Positions 6,233 to 9,370 of a stretch of 9,370 bases of DNA are shown one piece after another. The first letter of the stretch is position 1, and each line of letters begins with the position of its first letter. The notes under the pieces are model-generated. The model was not told where the DNA came from and did not search any database. It saw nothing but the letters and a program-made list of their open reading frames with translations. Source of the stretch: Pauljensenia sp902373545 (GTDB lineage Bacteria; Actinomycetota; Actinomycetes; Actinomycetales; Actinomycetaceae); contig NZ_JAPWAG010000044.1 of the NCBI RefSeq assembly GCF_041432775.1, positions 1 through 9,370 of the forward strand, read 5' to 3'. The position numbers and the translations under genes are program-made.

Positions 6233-6724
6233 ATGATCCCCGCACGCGTCATCACCGTCTCCGACCGTTGCCACGCGGGCACCGCCGAGGACCTCTCCGG
6301 CCCCCTCGCCGCGCGCCTCCTCGCCGAACACGGCGTCAGCGCGTCCGTCCACATCATCCCCGACGACATCGACGCCATCCGCGCTGCGATCACCTCCGCG
6401 GCCGCTTCGGGCGCCCGCCTCGTGTTCACAACCGGCGGCACCGGACTGGCACCCCGCGACGTCACCCCCGAAGCCACCGAACCCCTCCTGGCCACCCGCA
6501 TCGACGGACTCGCCGACGCTATCCGCCGCCGCGGAGAAACAACCGTCGCCTCCGCCGCCCTGTCACGAGGCCTCGTCGGCGTCACGGCGCGATCTGACGC
6601 GGGCGCACTCGTCGTCAACGCACCCGGCTCCCGCGGCGGCGTCACCGACGCCGTCGCCGTCATCGGCCCCCTCGTCGCCCACATCCTCGACCAGCTCGCA
6701 GGCGGAGACCACCCGCGCGCGTGA
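6233..6724 (+). CDS. Molybdenum cofactor biosynthesis protein, MoaB/Mog family
   Basis: This is a MoCF-domain protein that, in this family, adenylylates molybdopterin (Mog-type) before MoeA inserts molybdate. It has 163 residues, usual for the family. Visible are VITVSDRC near the start (6-13), the nucleotide/pterin-binding TTGGTGLAPRDVTPEAT (66-82, with D77), and NAPGSRGG (129-136). The sequence does not let me separate MoaB from MogA with certainty; the short length favours the MoaB/Mog single-domain type. ATG 6233 begins 1 nt after the tadA stop, so translation is probably coupled; no separate Shine-Dalgarno is visible. The gene faces moaC and moeA, its likely pathway partners. Confidence 0.9.
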   Translation: MIPARVITVSDRCHAGTAEDLSGPLAARLLAEHGVSASVHIIPDDIDAIRAAITSAAASGARLVFTTGGTGLAPRDVTPEATEPLLATRIDGLADAIRRRGETTVASAALSRGLVGVTARSDAGALVVNAPGSRGGVTDAVAVIGPLVAHILDQLAGGDHPRA

Positions 6725-6813
6725 GCGCGCCCGTGCGTGCGGGCCGCTCCGCGATTCCGCCGCTGCGGACCCGCCACCGTTCTCCTGCCACTTCGGGCCC
6801 TCATGCGAGGCGA

Positions 6814-6843
6814 CCGCCCGGCGAGCGTGAACGCCCCGGGCGG
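6814..6843. other. GC hairpin between convergent moaB-type gene and moaC
   Basis: The arms ccgcccgg (6814-6821) and ccgggcgg (6836-6843) form an 8-bp perfect stem with a 14-nt loop in the 144-nt gap between two convergent genes. Its place suits a shared terminator, but there is no T tract on either side. A smaller stem, gcccg/cgggc, occurs at 6729-6744, just after the moaB-type stop. Confidence 0.35.
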
Positions 6844-6868
6844 CCCAGGCCTCGTCGGTGGCCTCCGA

Positions 6869-7342
6869 TCAGTCCTCCGGGCGCACCCAGTCGCCGCTGC
6901 GACCGCCCGACTTCGCGACGATTTTCGCCTCGGTGATGCGGGCGGAACGATCCACACCCTTCACCATGTCGACAATCGCCAGGGCAGCGACCGTCACCGA
7001 CGTCAGCGCCTCCATCTCCACGCCCGTGCGGTCAGCCGTGCGCACCGTCGCGCGGATCGACACGTGATCATCCTCCAGCGAGATGTCCACCGCGCAGCCG
7101 TGCACACCGATCGTGTGCGCGAGGGGCAGAAGCTCGGGGACGCGCTTCGCCGCCGCAATACCCGCCACACGTGCCACCGCCAGCACATCACCCTTCGGGA
7201 CCGTGCCGTCGCGCAGCGCCTGCATGACCTCGGGCGAACAATCCACGCGGCACACCGCGCTCGCCTGACGCACCGTCGGACTCTTCGCGGTCACGTCCAC
7301 CATGTAGGCGGCGCCCTCCTCATTCAGATGCGTGAACTTCAT
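6869..7342 (-). CDS. moaC: Cyclic pyranopterin monophosphate synthase MoaC
   Basis: MoaC acts with MoaA in the first stage of molybdenum cofactor synthesis, turning the GTP-derived cyclic intermediate into cyclic pyranopterin monophosphate (precursor Z). The protein has 157 residues, the usual length. Family marks are MVDVTAKSPT (14-23), KGDVLAVARVAGI with K50, PLAHTIG with H76 in the place of the family's catalytic histidine, GVEMEALTSVTVAAL (107-121), DMVKGVDR with D125 and K128, and KSGGRSGDW (144-152). The His motif reads AHT where many MoaC proteins have CHP, a modest variation. ATG 7342 has a good AAAGGA (7348-7353) 5 nt upstream. It lies 303 nt downstream of moeA on the same strand, with a minisatellite between, so co-transcription is possible but not obvious. 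moaA and moaE/D are not in this window. Confidence 0.95.
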   Translation of the reverse strand: MKFTHLNEEGAAYMVDVTAKSPTVRQASAVCRVDCSPEVMQALRDGTVPKGDVLAVARVAGIAAAKRVPELLPLAHTIGVHGCAVDISLEDDHVSIRATVRTADRTGVEMEALTSVTVAALAIVDMVKGVDRSARITEAKIVAKSGGRSGDWVRPED

Positions 7343-7398
7343 GATTGTCCTTTCAATAGGGCGACACCGGTGAGTGCCGATGGTGAGTGTGATTGTGA

Positions 7399-7560
7399 TT
7401 GTGAGCTGGGGGTGCTGGCCGAGCGGCGACCGGCGCGAGTGTCAGCTTGTGACCTGCTGGTTGTGGGCTGCCGCTTGTGGGCTGCAGGTTGTGAGCTGGG
7501 GGCGCTGGCCGGGCGGCGACCGGCGCGAGTGTCAGCTTGTGACCTGCTGGTTGTGGGCTG
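7399..7560. repeat. 72-bp direct repeat, 90-bp period, between moeA and moaC
   Basis: Bases 7399-7470 recur at 7489-7560 with two mismatches. The unit includes gcggcgaccggcgcgagtgt and cagcttgtgacctgctggtt. Between and after the copies are many short variants of ttgtgggctg (7461-7610), a degenerate 10-bp satellite that is G/T-rich on the + strand. Together they fill most of the 303-bp gap between the moeA stop and the moaC start. Neither copy carries a recognisable gene. Confidence 0.9.
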
Positions 7561-7645
7561 GGGCCTGCGGGTTGCGGGCTGTGGGTTGTGGGCTGCGGGC
7601 TGCGGTCCGCGGGAGCGGGTCCCGCCTGAGCCCGGTCCTCGCGCG

Positions 7646-8935
7646 TCAGCCGACCAGCTGCACGACGGCCAACTCCTGGCCCTCCTCGACCGCCGCGAAC
7701 TCCGGTGCGACCACGCCAATGCCCTGCGCGTGCGCCAGCGATGCCACCAGATGCGACTTCGAGCCCATCGCGTGCACCGGCTCCACCCAACGCGAGCGAG
7801 CCTGACCCGGGAAGTCAGCCACGGCCTCGTCGACGAAACGAAGCGGAATGAACTGCGTCTTCCCCTCCGGCGAATCCCAGCCCACGCGCGCGCGGGCCAT
7901 GACCGCGCTCGGCACGGTCGCGCCGCGCTCGGGGAGCACGAGGCCCGACATGACCGCCAGCGCGCCGGCGACGTACATATGGAAGGTCGTAAACACGGAC
8001 ACCGGATTGCCCGGCAGGCAGATGATCGGGGTCTCGCGGCCCTCGCACCCCACAGGCGTCGAACCCACGCCCTGCGGGCCGCCCGGCTGCTGGGCCACGT
8101 GGTGGAAGCCCGCGTCCGTGCCCAACGTCAGGCGCACGACCTCAAAGGCGCCGGCCGAGATGCCGCCCGCAGTAATCACGAGGTCCGCGTCGGGGGCAGC
8201 ATCCAGCGCGCGCCGGAGCTCGGCCGGCGTGTCACCCGTACGCAGGTGAGCGACCACCCGGCCGCCCGCATCCTCCACGAGGCCGCGCAACAGGATGCCG
8301 TTCGAGTCAGGAATCTGGCCGCGCTCCAGGGCCTCGCCCGCCCGCTTGAGCTCCGTCCCCGTCGAGACCACGATGACGCGCGGGCGCGGTAACACAGGCA
8401 GCGTCCCGTGGCCCACCGAGATCGCCGCCGCCAGGGCCGTGCCGTCCAGCAGGTGGCCTGCCTTGAGGACCGGGGAGCCCGCCTCGAGGGCCTCGCCCTT
8501 GATGCGCACGTTGGCACCCAGCTTCGGGGCGACGCGAATCTGGACTGTCGCGGGTGCCTGAGCAATGCCGGGCGCGTGGTCCGTGTGCTCGACCTTGACG
8601 ACCGTGTCCGCGCCGTCGGGGAGCGCGGCGCCCGTCATAATGCGCATCGCCTGGCCGGGCTCCAGGTGGTGTTCGCGCGTGTCGCCCGCCGCAACGTCCG
8701 CCACGACCGGCAGCGTCCACGGCCCCTCACCCTCCAGGTCAGCCCGACGCAGCGCAAAACCGTCCATCGCCGAGTTCGTGAAGGGCGGCAACGGGATCCG
8801 CGCGCTCAGGTCCACGGCCAAGCGCCGCCCCAAGCACTCCTCGGCGGGCACCATGTCGTGCGGGAGAATATGGCTGAGCGCGAGCGCCTCAATCAGGTCG
8901 CGGTGCTCCATCGTGGACAGCGTCGGATCATGCAT
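7646..8935 (-). CDS. moeA: Molybdopterin molybdenumtransferase MoeA
   Basis: MoeA inserts molybdate into adenylylated molybdopterin to give active molybdenum cofactor. The protein has 429 residues, close to the usual 400-430. Domain marks in order are PFTNSAMDGFA (51-61, with D58 in the conserved NSAMDG), GAALPDGADTVVKVE (102-116), VVSTGTEL (189-196), SNGILL (211-216), the MoCF-type TAGGISAG (255-262), QQPGGPQG (282-289) and LPGNPVS (308-314); a C-terminal beta domain follows (about 335-429, with GSKSHL at 391-396). ATG 8935 lies exactly 6 nt after a TACACT hexamer, a leaderless-type arrangement; ATG 8911 (M9) is the alternative, but the upstream signal favours 8935. No good Shine-Dalgarno sequence is seen. 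It is the first gene of a possible moeA-moaC unit. The window has only one moeA. Confidence 0.95.
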   Translation of the reverse strand: MHDPTLSTMEHRDLIEALALSHILPHDMVPAEECLGRRLAVDLSARIPLPPFTNSAMDGFALRRADLEGEGPWTLPVVADVAAGDTREHHLEPGQAMRIMTGAALPDGADTVVKVEHTDHAPGIAQAPATVQIRVAPKLGANVRIKGEALEAGSPVLKAGHLLDGTALAAAISVGHGTLPVLPRPRVIVVSTGTELKRAGEALERGQIPDSNGILLRGLVEDAGGRVVAHLRTGDTPAELRRALDAAPDADLVITAGGISAGAFEVVRLTLGTDAGFHHVAQQPGGPQGVGSTPVGCEGRETPIICLPGNPVSVFTTFHMYVAGALAVMSGLVLPERGATVPSAVMARARVGWDSPEGKTQFIPLRFVDEAVADFPGQARSRWVEPVHAMGSKSHLVASLAHAQGIGVVAPEFAAVEEGQELAVVQLVG

Positions 8936-8947
8936 GACACCAGTGTA
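8936..8947 (-). promoter_or_regulatory. Candidate leaderless -10 element for moeA
   Basis: On the - strand TACACT (8942-8947) is followed by 6 nt (ggtgtc) and then the moeA ATG. Pattern and spacing are the same as at upp. No convincing -35 is seen. Confidence 0.45.
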
Positions 8948-9090
8948 GGGGTGCGCCGAGTCTGCGGGTGCCTGAGAGGGAGCCGATGTCGCCAGGGCGG
9001 CCAGGCGCCCGTGCTGCGCAGGGGAGCCCTCCGCGAGGCGTGCGCAATGGCAACCGGAGGTTCGTGGCGCGAAATCTACAGGGGCGAGGC
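8948..9090. other. Intergenic stretch with nothing recognised
   Basis: GC-rich sequence lies upstream of moeA before the repeats begin at 9091. Short open frames on both strands here have no recognisable product or ribosome-binding site. I see no RNA gene or clear palindrome. It may hold upstream parts of the moeA promoter. Confidence 0.4.
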
Positions 9091-9113
9091 CGTGGCTGGG
9101 CCTGCTGTGGGTG
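9091..9113 (+). repeat. Isolated 23-bp repeat unit
   Basis: This is a copy of the cgtggctgggcctgctgtgg unit that is tandemly repeated at 9224-9292. It stands alone here, a few bases before the first copy of the 21-bp core at 9117. Confidence 0.8.
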
Positions 9114-9116
9114 TGT

Positions 9117-9192
9117 GGGGGGAATTGCGACCATAGGGCTGCGACACGCCGGCGACACGCCGTGGCGGGGTGTCTATGGTAGTAAAACCCCC
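9117..9192. repeat. Foldback made of a core and its degenerate inverted copy
   Basis: The core reads gggggg, aatt, gcgaccatag (9117-9136). It is answered by ctatggtagtaaaaccccc at 9174-9192, an imperfect inverted copy. Inside are the tandem pair gcgacacgcc (9140-9149 and 9151-9160) and a ggggtgtc that can pair with gacac, so the roughly 76-nt unit can fold into an extended imperfect hairpin. It resembles a REP- or MITE-like intergenic element. Confidence 0.55.
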
Positions 9193-9223
9193 TGTTGGTG
9201 TGGGTTGGCGGCTGTGCTGGGGC

Positions 9224-9292
9224 CGTGGCTGGGCCTGCTGTGGGTGCGTGGCTGGGCCTGCTGTGGGTGCGTGGCTGGGCCTGCTGTGGATG
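9224..9292 (+). repeat. Three tandem 23-bp repeats
   Basis: Units at 9224-9246, 9247-9269 and 9270-9292 are identical except for one base near the end of the third. The period is 23 bp with no spacers. A degenerate G/T-rich continuation runs to about 9320. It is non-coding, since 23 is not a multiple of three and no product is recognisable. Confidence 0.92.
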
Positions 9293-9320
9293 TGTGGTTG
9301 GCGGTTGTGGGTGGGTGCGC

Positions 9321-9341
9321 GGGGGGAATTGCGACCATAGG
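9321..9341 (+). repeat. Second copy of the 21-bp core
   Basis: The core gggggg, aatt, gcgaccatag, g is identical to 9117-9137 and in the same orientation, 204 bp away. Identity ends at 9341; beyond it the two copies diverge at once. Confidence 0.9.
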
Positions 9342-9370
9342 AGCCTGTCAATTTTTCTGTGTATGGGGGT
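9341..9370. mobile_element. Possible end of an IS256-family element
   Basis: From 9341 the sequence reads GAGCCTGTCAATTTTTCTGT followed by GTATGG. It resembles, in the same register, the terminal repeat I remember for IS256 (GATAAAG, TC, then AATTGTGTAA), sharing GA, GTC and TGTGTA. It starts exactly where the 21-bp core stops matching its other copy, as expected if an element had inserted into the core. The window ends before any transposase could be seen, so this rests on about 25 bases. Confidence 0.35.

Noticed and set aside
4810..6957. 715-residue open frame on the - strand opposite tadA and the MoaB/Mog gene
   Set aside because: It is antisense to two genes with clear catalytic motifs. 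Its composition is low-complexity Gly/Ala/Arg and its openness is explained by high GC3 on the other strand.
7353..7790. - strand frame encoding a repeated peptide over the moeA-moaC minisatellite
   Set aside because: It overlaps the 3' end of moeA in another frame. The repeat peptide follows from a repeat period that is a multiple of three, and no ribosome-binding site is evident.
6737..8392. 551-residue open frame on the + strand across moaC and moeA
   Set aside because: It is antisense to two recognised genes, spans their repeat-filled gap, and has no recognisable domain.
7399..9292. CRISPR-like arrays
   Set aside because: The 23-bp units abut without spacers, and the 72-bp units occur only twice, 18 bp apart. 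There are no cas genes.
1..9370. tRNA, rRNA, toxin-antitoxin, defence or biosynthetic systems
   Set aside because: I read all gene gaps on both strands and found no tRNA-like cloverleaf, no rRNA, and no gene outside the eight named families.

Overview
The window is GC-rich, with strong G/C preference at third codon positions, and carries an Actinobacterial-looking gene set. The MetQ lipoprotein signal, the upp/tadA divergent pair, the GTG start and the -10-only promoters placed 6 nt before start codons all fit. My best guess is Actinomycetaceae (Actinomyces/Schaalia-like). This is an inference from style and cannot be proved from this window.

Layout, left to right. Bases 1-526 hold no gene: a roughly 240-bp direct duplication, inverted copies of a short core, and G-rich arrays with quadruplex potential. 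Next is a complete methionine ABC importer operon on the + strand: metN (527-1549, ATPase with NIL domain), metI (1546-2292, permease, ATGA overlap) and metQ (2382-3203, lipoprotein receptor), closed by a very strong hairpin terminator at 3301-3340. On the - strand follow a YagU-family membrane protein (3369-3923) and upp (4169-4807, uracil phosphoribosyltransferase), separated by a 245-bp gap with a perfect 18-bp-stem hairpin. tadA (tRNA adenosine deaminase, with a tail of about 250 low-complexity residues) runs divergently from upp, and a MoaB/Mog-type molybdopterin gene starts 1 nt after it (6233-6724). Convergent to these, on the - strand, are moaC (6869-7342) and moeA (7646-8935), separated by a minisatellite. 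Bases 8936-9370 are non-coding and hold 23-bp tandem repeats, two copies of a 21-bp core, a foldback, and what may be the tip of an IS256-family element at the window edge.

How the genes work together. MetNIQ imports methionine: MetQ captures it at the outer face of the membrane, MetI is the channel and MetN the motor, probably inhibited by methionine binding at its NIL domain. Upp salvages uracil to UMP. TadA makes inosine at the tRNA wobble position. MoaB/Mog, MoaC and MoeA are three steps of molybdenum cofactor synthesis (precursor Z formation, adenylylation, molybdate insertion), grouped as a small convergent cluster.

All recognised genes are housekeeping or common accessory genes. I found no defence island, CRISPR array, toxin-antitoxin pair, biosynthetic cluster or unknown multi-gene system. 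The unusual material is the intergenic repeats (left end, moeA-moaC gap, right end), which share sequence style and partly a common core, the long TadA tail, and a recurring leaderless-type promoter signature.
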